A DNA stretch of 64,000 nucleotides. Origin: Vandiemenella viatica. Taxonomy: Eukaryota; Arthropoda; Insecta; Orthoptera; Morabidae. This document shows positions 34,446-45,486 of the stretch, piece after piece. The translations under genes were made by a program, and so were the position numbers. The DNA is taken from positions 49,516,610 to 49,580,609 of the forward strand of contig CM061920.1 of NCBI GenBank assembly GCA_031002005.1, given 5' to 3'. The stretch's first letter is position 1; each line of letters opens with the position of its first letter. The notes beneath the pieces were generated by a model. The model saw nothing but the letters and a program-made list of their open reading frames with translations. It was not told the DNA's origin and did no database searches.

Positions 34446-34644
34446 TATAAAAAACTTAGACACATTAGAAAATGAAATAATCACATCATCAAATACAATG
34501 TGAACATAGCAATTGTATGGATACGTAAATATGGCCGCCGCCGCCGCCGCCGCAGCGCATGCGCAGTATCAGCCGAGAGTTTAGAGGCGGCGTCGCAGAA
34601 AAAGTGCTATTTCGTCTCCATATATCTTTCCTACATGGTGTACC

Positions 34645-36193
34645 CATGGAGGAAGGAAATATATGGAGACGACGCAAGAGACCTTCACCACGCATTGAAG
34701 TGAAGCAGGGCGGAGGAGGAGTAGGGGGGGGCATGGCCGGAGTGGTGGGGGCATGGCCGCTTCCATACAGACACGGGGAATATGTACAAAAGCCTCAAGG
34801 GGACTCTAGGAAAAACTTGACGCCACAATCTGGTGATGGATTATTATGTAACTCGATATGACAAATAAAAAATGAAACCTGCTTAGTTGACGAGATATTC
34901 TGTACCAAATGTGAAATGGTTTTGGTTGAAATTCAGAAGAAAAAATTGGTCAAATTTGATGATGGATTCTTATTTAAAAAGACGAGACAAATGAAAAATA
35001 AAGAATAAAATTTTTCGATATCTCACCTAGTTCTAGAGATATACTGTATCAAAAATGAGGTGTCTTGAGTTGAAATGGAGAAGAAAAATTTCGCAAAAGT
35101 CAAATTTAATGATCGATTCTTATGTAACACGACGAGACAAATCGAAAATAAAGAATAAAATTTTTCGATATTTTGCTTAGTTTTCGGGATATACTGGGAT
35201 TGGGTTGATATGCGGCCTGGAACAAAAATTAATTCTGCCATAGCTACAAAGAATTACATACAGAATGGATATTTCAGTTTTTTTTACTACCACTTGTGGT
35301 TAGGTTGAAATGCGGCCTAGATCAGAATAAAAATAGTTATCTTGTTAACATACATCGTAAGCTTAATTGGAAATGGCTGGAAGTAGTTTCCATCGCGATA
35401 TACGTTTTGTCGCTAACTTGGTTCTCATGAAATTACTAACAGTAATAGATAAATTCTTTGTCCCTCATGGAACAACAAAACCATTCTGGTACAGACTGCA
35501 TTTAGACCTAACCACAATCTCCATTAAATTGTCGCTACAGAATCAAACTATGTAGACATACCCACACACGCGTATTTGAATCGCAAACTGTATTTGCAGT
35601 AACAACATCGTTTGCTTCATCAAGATTCCTAGATTGCATAGCATAATTTAACACATTTTATTTCATCATACAGTATAAACTGCAACGTGACGAAAGAAAG
35701 CGCAATACTAAATTCACTGAATCGCGATGTAAAACACACCACCTTAAATCTCATTTTCTACACTCGTTAAAAAGTAATGCTAGTCTATTATGTGCAAAAT
35801 AGCAAGGTATGCTGATTTTCTACACTACAACAACAAAAATTTGAGAACAAAGTCATCCCATTGAGAGCTATGACTAAATATTTATAGACAGGCAGCGAAG
35901 TTTGCAACTGCTACAGCTCACTTCAACAACGATAATTAGAATTTAACTTACTTATGAAATGATATTCCAGGTTCTTTCCTGTCTGGCCTATTTGTGCAAC
36001 CGTACGCAACACAAGATGGCATTATAAAACACTTATACACATTACAAAATGAAATAAACACTACAACTAACACAATGTGAACATCGCAATTGTTTGGAAG
36101 CGCAATACCACTGCTGCCGCCATGCGGGAGAGTTTAGAGCCTGCTTCACCGATTTAACGTCACTTCTCCTCCATATATTTCCTTCCTCCATGG
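34645..36193 (-). mobile_element. P-superfamily element copy c, inserted next to copy b
   Basis: Starts CATGGAGGAAGGAAATATAT and ends CCTTCCTCCATG. Perfect 8-bp flanks GGTGTACC occur at 34637-34644 and 36193-36200. The GTGTACC heptamer therefore appears three times: left of b, between b and c, and right of c. Orientation is minus, with the THAP exon at 35952-36022. Length is about 1548 bp. Internal sequence around 35365-35560 is shared with 8231-8520. Confidence 0.7.
35952..36022 (-). pseudogene. THAP first exon of P-type transposase (copy c)
   Basis: It reads MPSCVAYGCTNRPDRKEPG then ISFHK, 71 nt, ending at an intact GTAAGT donor. It is nearly identical to copy b at protein level. The absence of any recognisable second exon makes it a solitary DNA-binding fragment. 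Confidence 0.65.
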
Positions 36194-36242
36194 GTGTACC
36201 GGCGACTGGGTCACGTTACGGCCACAATCAAGCACTACTAGC

Positions 36243-36648
36243 CAGAGATGTGACTTATTTGAGATACAAGTATTTCAAATACAGACACAAAATACGCATT
36301 GACATCACAGAATCAACTGGCAGCATCGCTGACTTAGAAATACTTCAGTATTTAAGTAACAAGGACAAGCTCCTAAACATTTTAAATATTTAACAATAAA
36401 ATGTTTTTAAATTATATCACCTATTTCTCGAATGCAGCGATTGACGAACAAATATGTTTAAAAAAAAAATACATTATATAAAAAGTATTTTAACTTGAAA
36501 AAGTATTTGGAAAATACGTATTTTGTATCTTGTATTTCAAATACCATTTCCATAAGTATCTTCTATCTGATACCTCAAATCCATTACTTGAAAGTATTTT
36601 GTATCTTGTATTTCAGATACTTTTTGTAAGGTATCTTGTACATCTCTG
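36243..36648. mobile_element. hAT-type MITE, 406 bp
   Basis: Ends are CAGAGATGTGAC and ACATCTCTG. The 8-bp flanks are CTACTAGC (36235-36242) and CTAGTAGC (36649-36656), one mismatch. The interior repeats motifs of the GTATTTCAAATAC type. No transposase. Confidence 0.85.
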
Positions 36649-36889
36649 CTAGTAGCCATGAGAATTGAACATGTTCAAATCGAATCGCTGCTATATTTTT
36701 GATAGCTGCTAGTCGAGTCAGTAGCAGCGATTTCCTTGTCACACGAAGCGATTAATTGCTTCTATTCAAGTAGCAGCGACAAAAATCGCCCCGTGTGACC
36801 GAACCTTACCACTCTAGACAGCACCGACATTTTTCTTATTGTTGTAACTCGATTAACGTGAGTTCAAACGGCACCGCACACACTAGCTA

Positions 36890-37030
36890 GGCATACACAC
36901 ACACATTTGTGCGCCAGCAATTCCATGGCGATCCATATAGTCGATAAAATGTGTATTTTAGGCATACACACACACATTGTGCGCCAGCAATTCCGTGGCT
37001 ATCCGTATAGACGATAAAATGTGTGTGTGT
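36890..37030. repeat. 71-bp tandem duplication with a CA microsatellite
   Basis: Two units, each starting GGCATACACACACACA, then GTGCGCCAGCAATTCC and CGATAAAATGTGT, differ at a few positions. A GTGTGTGTG run closes the second unit. Confidence 0.85.
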
Positions 37031-37031
37031 T

Positions 37032-37492
37032 AATTGTCTAACGACGAGCCGCATCAAAAGCCGATAGCAATTGTTACAGATTTGTACGTGGCGAGCATGC
37101 GCGATTGTAACCATACACACAGATATCTCATTTAGGAATTTACTAGCGGCAGATAAGACTGAGTATCTAACAAGTAAGATGAGCAAGAATTTGTAACTGA
37201 TTTCATTGCGACATAACAGCAACATACTACATTTGGAATGTGAAACCAAAAAGAGGACGCGAACAGAAATTTAAAAAAAATAGTGGATTGATAGAGATTA
37301 GTGGGAAATATAATATAAAAGTTGACAGTGCATTAATAAAAAAGAAAATCAACTCGGAGTGCTTTATATATACAAAATCAAAATTCGCTTTTTGCTAGAA
37401 ATATATATAAAAAAATGAAAACTTAATAAGAATTGGAATAGACGAAGACGAAATCTACAAAATTAATTTACGCTATTAGTGCGACATACTAC
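37032..37492. other. Unassigned stretch
   Basis: Nothing recognised between the tandem repeat and the hAT-like element. Confidence 0.4.
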
Positions 37493-38880
37493 CACAGGTG
37501 GGCACAGTTAATCCAAACGTTAACTTCGATAATCGTTAAAGCGTTAAATGTTTATAAATTTAACGCAAGTTAAAGTATCCGTTAAAAGTTAACTAGTCAA
37601 AAGTTGTACTGATGTATTAGTATTATAGTACGGTAGGTATAACTGCTCTCTATCTCAAGGTGTTATGTACAATGATGCAAGTGTGGATTTATTTATAAAA
37701 ATTAACAAATTGTGGTTACGCTATCGCCACAACAACAAAGTGGTATTCCTGTCTGTTTTTATCTTTGTTGAGACTGTGATCAACATAACACTTGCAAATT
37801 GTCTTACGAGAGACAATTAAGGTACTCGTGACTTTATAAAAGAGTAGTTAAAAAAACATGAATGCAGAATGAAAAGCAACAATATTATAGAAAACAAGTT
37901 GGACTGGGACACCTGAATATGTGATAACTGCGACCAGTGAAATTTGCGGCCAACCTAAAATCTACGACCAATGCCTGTTACGGTTACCTTTGTGCCACGG
38001 CCTACCTGTGACCTAAAGGCCCCTTTAGACGACCAGGCCTGGTTTCACTAAATCATGGCCTGCATGTTTTTACGTGAACAAATAGAACGGAAGTTAGTCA
38101 GCGACGTCCTTTTACATTACACGGCCAAAACTGCCAACCTAGCTTCTACTTAAAGACACACAAATGTTTCGAATTAAAATTGCACATCACCTTTTTCGTA
38201 ACTTATGTATTATTTCTTTGAATTTTTTCGCACTGGTTACAGAAAGCTGAGTTTTTTACTGATCTGCAACACTGTTTGCAGACTCCAGTGCGATACTAAC
38301 TATCGATCAGGAGGCCGGTCATCCACCGGCACGGAATTTCGTCCGAGTAATGCCCGATTTGACGGCCGAACAGTTTGTCCGATTAACCTCTTCCGACACA
38401 CACTGCCGATCCGTTACTGTTGCTTCAACACCAACTGAACGCGATGTTTTTACTAAACGTATAATAACGACATACATTTTGTAATAATAAATACACCTCA
38501 TTACAGATAATAATGTTGATTTGTCAATAAGATAGGTTATGACGCTTTTTAGTTTATTTACGTTTGCAGAATTCACAATATAAAATAGTCACGCCGCCGC
38601 CGGCTGAAAATGATCGGCGCGCCGCCGCCAAGATTTTAGCAGGCGGCGCCCACTACTACACCGAACATACGGATACGAGTGGTGGCGTGGCGCACAGTTC
38701 AAACAAACGAAAAGACGTCAACAACCTATGTAACGGACTAATGTTAACGGAAGTCCAATTTAATTGAAGTTAAGAAGACCGTTAATGATTTTTTAGGTTA
38801 ACTTAAAAGTTAAATTTTCGCAATTTTTTTAACTTCGTTAATTAACGATTAACGGATTAACTGTTATAAGCCCAGCTGTG
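37493..38880. mobile_element. hAT-type element, 1388 bp, non-autonomous
   Basis: Termini are CACAGGTGGGCACAGTTAAT and the inverse of CACAGCTGGGCTTATAACAG. The 8-bp flanks are CATACTAC (37485-37492) and CATATTAC (38881-38888). Many GTTAA motifs lie just inside both ends. The centre has a GC-rich part (CGCCGCCGCC, GGCGCGCC near 38590-38650). I find no hAT transposase. Confidence 0.75.
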
Positions 38881-39606
38881 CATATTACTATACGTGAGGT
38901 AAACACGAACCAATGGACAGTGTTAGCAAATTAGGAAGCCAAAATTATGAAGCATTTATGTAATACTGAAGAAATCGAAGAAAATTCTTTTTCAAGTAGT
39001 ACAAGTAGCAGTATACGATCGTGTTTATAATCTTCCTACAACCACTTTTTTTGTCATAGTCCGTTTCTTTTTTCTTCTTTACAGCTCTGATATAAGCCGC
39101 TGCACGAATAAATACATTTTTTGTTTAGAACTTAAAAACCCGTTTCAGATCAATATTGTCACCTCACTTGTAACATAACCTCACCTCACCTGGCTCGCGA
39201 TGTTTTGGAATTCACAATGAGCCGCGAGCCAGGAAATCATGACGGATAAATTCGTAGACCACTACCATAAAAACAACAATTTGAGCGCGGCGAGCCAGCT
39301 GAACGACAAATATGTGAAACCCCCTGTGTATGGGCTCCCACAAGTACAGGATCGTCGCGAGAATATCTGCGCGCAAATCTTCAGCGAGCTTACTCGCGCA
39401 CAAATGTGTTTGAGTATGGGCGAAATTACTTTGGTTTACTTTTTGACGGCGCGATCCGGTGGATGTGGAGAAGCCTATAGAGTGAGTTCGAAAATTTCCG
39501 GTCCTTTTAATGTTATTTTAGTGTTACTGAATGCGTTAGAAAAGTGTCTTTTTTTTTAACCTCAATTCATGGACCTACGGATGTTCCTAAAATATAGGTA
39601 GAGCCT
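38881..39606. other. Unassigned stretch with one strong hairpin
   Basis: Apart from CCTGGCTCGCG and CGCGAGCCAGG (39189-39199 and 39223-39233, perfect 11-bp arms), I see no feature. GC content rises around 39180-39430 but no supported exon is present. Confidence 0.4.
39189..39233. repeat. Perfect 11-bp hairpin with 23-nt loop
   Basis: Arms CCTGGCTCGCG and CGCGAGCCAGG. Function unknown. Confidence 0.85.
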
Positions 39607-39748
39607 AGAATCCTTGCATATTCGCATTAACAAATCAAAGCTTTGCCAGAGGGGAAGGTCAATTTAAGGCACGTAAAAATTGCATCTGAGACCCGGATTT
39701 GAACTGGAGACCCTCTATCCCCGCGTAAACATCTTAATCTAGAAGCAG
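39607..39748 (-). mobile_element. tRNA-headed SINE, family 4, minus copy
   Basis: The minus strand has the B-box AGTTCAAATCCGGGTCTCAG, then AATTTTTACGTGCCTTAAAT and GGCAAAGCTTTGATTTGTTA. It pairs with the plus-strand copy at 39803, with heads facing. Confidence 0.65.
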
Positions 39749-39802
39749 TGAAAAACGGTATTATGTTTGAATATTTATTTTTCATTACATCCAGATTTGT
39801 CT

Positions 39803-39943
39803 CTTGAACCAGATGGTTAGGCGTACTATTGGGGAACTGAAAGTCACTAGTTCAAATCCCCGTCTCAGCTGTAATTTTTATGGGCCTTAAAATTGACGGT
39901 TACTTCTGGTAAAGCTTTGAATTATTAATGCGAAGATGCTAGG
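39803..39943 (+). mobile_element. tRNA-headed SINE, family 4, plus copy
   Basis: It has GATGGTTAGGCGTACTATT (A-box region), AGTTCAAATCCCCGTCTCAG (B-box) and the same body as the minus copy (TAAAGCTTTGAATTATTAAT). Only ~55 bp separate the two copies. Confidence 0.65.
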
Positions 39944-40616
39944 AAGCTGCGTGGTTCGGATTTTACGTTAATCTGAAGGTCTCCTTTTCAAATAAGGTTA
40001 CAACGATAGAGGTGTACTGCGCGGTTGTTAAGGAACTCTGTGGCTAGAACCTTGGGGTCTAAGGAAATTATTTTAGAGAATCTTTGCGATCCGTATTTAA
40101 ATTAAACTATATAATAATCTGGTTCTTTATTAACAAAAAAATATTTGAGTGAATCGAAAGGAACCTCAACCAAAGCAAGCATGTCAAATGTGAAGTGAGT
40201 GGCGCTTGACATTTCATTTGTGTTGAGATAAGCGAGAATCTTTCAATCCAGTACAGTGTGACGATGATTTGTTAAAACTGCGTTGGGATACTATTTTCGT
40301 ACAATCAGTATTAAACAGTGAGATGATAGCAGGAGCCGAGGGGAAAAAAAGTACTTTATTACTTTTATTACGCCTATGAAAAATAAGGTACAATACTCTA
40401 TAATAAAGTACATGTGGTAAACCTAGCTGCGATCCCCAAATGACTTTTACGGTAATTTTTTAATATTAATTTCGTGAAACAACCAAGTGTAAACGTTGAA
40501 GGAGACTTAAGACTGAGTAGGAATCCGTCCGTCACACGGAGGGGCGAGCCGTCACTCGGCCGACTGTCGGTGCAGTAACGGTGCGGACCAGTGCCGGCCA
40601 GGTAAGGGCCGACCGA
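39944..40616. other. Unassigned stretch
   Basis: No element end or coding signal recognised. Around 40500-40600 the sequence is GC-richer with CGGCC-type inverted motifs. Confidence 0.4.
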
Positions 40617-40690
40617 CGTAATAGTTAGTGCCTCGCGTTTATGAGGTCAACGGTTTGAGTCTGACCCCACTCATGAGTGGCTATAATAAA
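40617..40690 (+). mobile_element. tRNA-like SINE head, family 5
   Basis: AATAGTTAGTGCCTCGCGTT and a B-box-like GGTTTGAGTCTGACC, then A-rich sequence. A SINE remnant, not a tRNA gene. Confidence 0.4.
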
Positions 40691-40752
40691 CTTTTGCGAC
40701 CCTAACAATACAAGAGTAATTTTTCATAAGCTTCGTTAGTACAATGAATACC

Positions 40753-41823
40753 TAGTGTTGCAAACTGAAAAAAAAACAAAATGTTTTTTTTCAGATTTGT
40801 GAAAAAAAAAACATGAAAAAAAACTTAGCACCCTCGTTTTTTTTCTAAATTTGTTTTTTTTTTCAGAAAACTATATATTTGATAAATTATAGTTTTATTT
40901 ATGGAACTTACATTTTACATGTGTGTTTTAAACCTTACTAAATCATATAATATCTTACATAATGATTCATAAATGTATCTATATAGGTAATATAATTTTT
41001 TATTCATCCCCTATGTCAGTACCACATTCACTAGTATCAGTACTACCAACACTAGTTCGGTCGGAGTTGGAATTTTCTGTTTCTTCTTCTGTCCCCTCTA
41101 GATCCATAACTTCAGAAATAGTTACATTTTCTTTTCCTGGTTGTATTGCATGCAAAAGCTTTTGAGATTGCAATTTTAAATTGTGAGCAAAGTACACACT
41201 GTGCATAAAGACTGCGGTGATAGTTCTGCATTACGGTCTTTTAAGTTTGAATTTAAATCTATTATCATACAAAATAGGAGCTTTATTTGTTTTCAATCGT
41301 TGGTTTACTCCAACGGTTGCAAGGAAATTATTCATAATTACTGACTCAGTATTATCACTATACGCTGCGAGTTTAACAAATATACGAATATAAGGAAAGC
41401 ACAACAAGTAATAAAAAGAGGCAAAAAACCTTAGTTAAATTTCCTAATTTATTGAAAAGATTCGTAGGTCTACAGATAAATTTGTAGGGCCTGGCAGCAC
41501 TAGTTCAAATATCGAGTATCAATCCAAACAATGGGCAACCTAGCCTTTTCGGGAAGTCCCCTTTCATAAAAAAAACTTCAGTCGATAATACCAATATTTT
41601 TGTAATTTTTTTTTTTTCTACTGAACCAGAAAGTTATAGTAGATTTAAAAGTAAGATAAGTACTTAGTATAATAAAACAGTCATATTAAATGATAAATGC
41701 CTTAAAAATTTGAAATTTAGTAGTTATGAAAAAAACATGTCCCAGAAAAAAAACATGTTTTTTTTACAGTTTTTTTTCATGTTTTTTTTCACGTCAGAAA
41801 AAAACTGTTTTTTTACAACACTA
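40753..41823. mobile_element. hAT-type element, 1071 bp, with perfect 8-bp duplication
   Basis: Termini are TAGTGTTGCAAAC and GTAAAAAAACAGTT-bounded TACAACACTA. TGAATACC is repeated perfectly at 40745-40752 and 41824-41831. Runs of A or T with CATG lie just inside both ends. A short minus-strand frame (41000-41206) ends in an acidic, Ser/Thr-rich tail (EGTEEETENSNSDRTSVGST) that could be a leftover C-terminus of an encoded protein, but no transposase motif is visible. Confidence 0.85.
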
Positions 41824-42021
41824 TGAATACCTAAATCTGAATTAGGTATTTTAGAAGCCGCTTTTTACTAAAATGGCGCTTAGTTACTAGTATTTAACAT
41901 CCATTATGACATATCGTAGCCAGTGATAGAATTAATGTTAATGAATATTCTTACATTTATACAAAATATTAATGAAGTATTTTTTAGCAGCTAGCAGTGT
42001 CATTGTACCCTATAAGGAAAA

Positions 42022-42925
42022 TAGATTGTTTGCAGATGACATAATGCTGTATAAAAGAATCAAAACGATAGAGGATTGTAAACAGTTGCAGGGTGATCTG
42101 GACAGGATATCTAATTGGGTTGGTAAACATGGAATGAAGATAAATGCAAAGAAGAGTCAGCTTATTAGATACACAAATAAAAAACAAAAGTTTAATTATG
42201 AATATAAGGTGGGGAAAGAATTGCTTGCTGAAGACTTGAAATGTAAATATCTTGGAATTACTTTTGATAACAAACTTAACTGGGCAGGACACATAGGACA
42301 GGTGGTAGGAAAAGGTTTCAAAGTTCTGCACTTGTTGGAGAGAGTGATGAGGGGATGTACGAGAGAAGTCAAGGAATTGGGTTACAAAACTTTGGTCAGA
42401 CCATTGCTCGAATATGGTAGTGTAGTATGGGACCCTCATTTTACAATATCAAATACAGGAGTTGGAGAGGGTGCAAAGGGCTGCTAGATTTGTATCTGGA
42501 AATTATCGCAGAATGCAATCAGTGACGGATATGATAAAGGAGCTAGAATGGGATTCATTGCAAGACAGGAGGAGGATGAGGAGGGTCATGGGAGTGTACA
42601 GGGCATATACTGGTGATGAGGCATGGAAAGATATTGTAATAGGTATGAAAAGTAGTGCATGGAAGGGAAAAGATGACCATGACCACAAGCTGGCACTCGA
42701 TTTCAGGCACAAGGGTGTGGGAAGATTCTCTTTTTTAGGTAAGGGTGTCAGGGATTGGAATGAGTTACCAAGAGAAATGATGAATAATTTACCGAAAACT
42801 TTGAAGGAATTTAAAGATACAATTTGTAGAGGGCAAATGTAGGTGGGTGCAGGATAGGAGGAAGATGGGTGTGTAGGGATATTGCCACCGGAGCCTGTGC
42901 TCCATTGCAATTAAATTAAATTAAA
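42022..42925 (+). pseudogene. LINE family II copy D, truncated inside the reverse transcriptase
   Basis: The copy starts in the RT catalytic box (RLFADDIMLYKRIKTIEDCK) and continues through the thumb and C-terminal domain to DWNELPREMMNNLP and a stop. The 3' UTR ends in an AATTAAATTAAATTAAATT tail (42903-42925). Compared with copy E, a 1-nt insertion near 42444 (ACAATATC versus ACGTATC) breaks the frame, and a 3-nt deletion (AAAGGG versus AAAGAAGGG) removes one codon. D and E are otherwise very close, so both are fairly recent. A 5' truncation of this depth is usual for LINEs. Confidence 0.85.
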
Positions 42926-43234
42926 TTTTAGTAATATTGTTGCTATTAATTAACATGTTTGTAAAATAATTAAGCTCAGCCAACACATTCACTACATCAA
43001 CTAAAATACACATGTTATACACTTCGGGTGCCCTTGTAGCTATTATATATTACACACAAGAGATTCTACCAATGTCATTCAAATTTTTTGTTGTTAGCTT
43101 TCTAATAACGTTTGCTCCTCCAATCAATTATAAGATTGCTGATCAAGCAAGGTACGGGACAAAAAATAAATCATCTCCGCGCTGTACATCTTGAAGGGAA
43201 AAGATCAACGCCAGGATTATCCTATGCAAAAGTA
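42926..43234. other. Unassigned spacer ending in the TA target of mariner
   Basis: No feature seen except the TA at 43233-43234. Confidence 0.4.
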
Positions 43235-43489
43235 CGAGGGTAATTCGGAAAGTAACCTCCGTTCTAGCGTGGAGTTCGTAGTCGTTCGCGGAGCGACGCC
43301 ATTTTCACATCTGCGTGTTCCCCGATTCAGTAAGCATCCAGCTGTGACAGCACGAACCTTGTTCTTTTGCGCATTGTCTTGTTATAACCTTAAAACACGA
43401 TCGCTGCAATAGAAAATCCAGTGAAATGCGTGCTGTAATAAGTTTTCTTTTGGCGCAAAACGTTTCAGCAGCAGACATTCATCGTCAAT

Positions 43490-43899
43490 AGGCTATTTGA
43501 CAATATTAAAAAAATATTATAAATAGAACTCATTCTCATAGATTAACGCTTCACGAAGCTAATTTTTTCAATTTTGAAAAGAAAAGTGGATTATTTTTAG
43601 TAAAAAAGCGAAATAAAAATTATTCTTTTCTTACCGCTGGTCACGTGACAGAAAACGCTCTAGGATTGGTGGTCGCTTGAGTGACGTCACACGTCTGTAA
43701 ACGCTGTGGCTGGGAATGGAGCGTTTCCTATTATCCAAGTTTTCAACTATTTTTATTATTTGTTGCTGGTCATTTCTTGCTATTAATTAAATTTCATTTT
43801 GAATACCAAATGGAGAACAATATGTAAGAGCCAACAAGTGGAAAAATATCGAAAATTGACACCTTATTTGTGGGGCTGGCTATAAAAGAAGAAGAAGAA

Positions 43900-43937
<38 letters not shown>

Positions 43938-45272
43938 AAACCTGACTTTAATTCTGCTGAACTTAAAAATGTAACAGCTTCAATTTGAGAGTCATTTATA
44001 TTTAAATTGAAAGTTAGAGATTGACTGTTTTGCATTACCAAAACCATACGTCTAAAACTTATGTACGGGAAATTTGTGCAGTCATGCTGAAAATAAAGAA
44101 AAGTTGTATGGATGTCGCAAATATGCGCAAACAAATGCACTACCACGTTCTCATTCGAAGAATTCATAATAGTTGCTAAGCGTCATGCAAGCGTTTGAAA
44201 CAAATTGCTACCATACATGAAAAGTTTTAATTTTTAAACTTACCAGAGAGAGAATATCATGCAAAAAATACAGGTGCATGACGGTATGAAATGGAATTTA
44301 TTTTAGAAGTGACATTACTTGTAGAAATGTCATGCTAATCTTGCAACAGTTTCGGAACACTTTGTGTTATTTTCGTTGGAATTTTTACGTGACGATACCA
44401 CTGCAGGTTACCTTCCTGACAAAACTGTGTCTATTAGGTGGTCTTTACTTTTAATGTGCAAGTCATTTTCATTTAGTTTTTAAAACTGTTTTTTTGGTAT
44501 GCAGGTAACGTCCAATTTCCTTTTTGAAATCTTTCTTTTGTTGTTTCAAATGGTTGTAATTCGCTTGTTATCCAAAAAGTCTTCAGAAAAAAGAAAAGAA
44601 AAATTAAATTGATGTTTTGGTGGATTTTCGGGAAAAATGATTACGCGATGCAACCAACAGCAACTAGTATCCAAAGAAAATGACAAAAGAAAACAAGTTG
44701 AACATATTCCGAAGCGAGGATCGAACCTTAGGACCCTAAGCCTAATAATTCTCGCCTTAAACAACGTATACATTTAACTTTACGAAATTGCTGTGTAAAT
44801 GAGCGTCACAGAAAATCGTAAGTGACTTTGTCGCAATATCAAATTGAAGTTGTTACATTTTTAAGCTCCACAGAATAAAAGTCAGTCGTTGTTTCTACAG
44901 CTAGCCCCACAAATAAGGCGTCTACTTTCAACATTTTTCCGCTGTAGGCTTTTACAAATTGTTTTCGATTTTATATTCAAAACGAACTTTCATTAATAAC
45001 AAGAAATAACCAGCAACAAACAATAAAAAAAAGTTGAAAACTTGGGTAATAGGAAACGATCCAGTCTCAGCGGCAGCGTTTACAGACGTGTGATGTCACG
45101 ACTGTCGTTGCACGCGCCACGCAGCGAATGAGCGTTTTGGCGGGCGTTTAAATTATTTAAATTTAAATTTTACACAAAATAATACACTTTTGCCAAAAAA
45201 TCTCTTCACTCGGTGAATAAGGTGTACCAATAAACAACTTAAAACCATTTTCAAGAAGTAGTCAAATACCCT
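43490..45272. mobile_element. Non-coding ~1.8-kb DNA transposon with AT target duplication, copy 2
   Basis: Ends are AGGCTATTTGAC and GTCAAATACCCT, with AT at 43488-43489 and 45273-45274. Removal restores CGTCAATTGTGTGCTGTA, which keeps the mariner frame (RQLCAV). CACGTG (43642) and TGACGTCA (43682) lie 40 bp apart as in copy 1. TGATGTCA (45091) and GAGCGTTTTGGCGGG (45129) are near the right end. A GAA/AG microsatellite lies at 43887-43930. Length is 1783 bp with no transposase gene. Confidence 0.85.
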
Positions 45273-45310
45273 ATTGTGTGCTGTATACTGTCCGAACGTT
45301 ATGAGTGAAG

Positions 45311-45486
45311 CAGGGCCGGATTAAAACAGCGCGGGGCCCATAGCAAATATGAAGAAAAGGCCCTTGGTTTTCGCCGTCTGGCACCGGGGAAATTGTAGAG
45401 CTAAAAAAAACGGTGCAGGTCGCCCATCTAGTCTGACGGGGTCCCCTAGGAACCCTTACTCCTGCTACGTGGTTAATCCGGTACAG
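45311..45486. mobile_element. hAT-type MITE, 176 bp, inside mariner
   Basis: Ends are CAGGGCCGGATTAA and TTAATCCGGTACAG. The 8-bp flanks are GAGTGAAG (45303-45310) and AAGTGAAG (45487-45494), one mismatch. It interrupts the mariner frame between MSE and GVVRQW. Confidence 0.85.

Larger units (their letters stand above)
33220..34637 (-). mobile_element. P-superfamily element copy b
   Basis: Starts CATGGAGGATAGAAATATAT and ends CTTTCCTACATG. The left flank is GTGTACCG (33212-33219) and the right flank is GTGTACCC (34638-34645), shared with the element that follows. The THAP exon (34375-34445) is on the minus strand, so the 5' end is on the right. A GCC repeat and GC-rich leader lie between the right terminus and that exon. 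Length is 1418 bp. A perfect 12-bp hairpin lies at 33992-34020. Confidence 0.65.

Noticed and set aside
34500..34766. Overlapping Arg-rich and Pro-rich frames near a GCC repeat
   Set aside because: They overlap on both strands across the GC-rich termini of P-type copies b and c. This is element end sequence, not genes.
36205..36825. PIF/Harbinger element with GGGTCACG and CGTGTGACC ends around the hAT MITE
   Set aside because: The proposed terminal repeats match over only a few bases and no TWA duplication is present.
36890..37030. CRISPR-like array
   Set aside because: It is only two direct units with no spacers, in an animal-type genome. A simple tandem duplication explains it.
41000..41206. 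Acidic minus-strand frame as an independent gene
   Set aside because: It lies inside a hAT element with a perfect 8-bp duplication, so any protein would belong to the element. No domain is recognisable.
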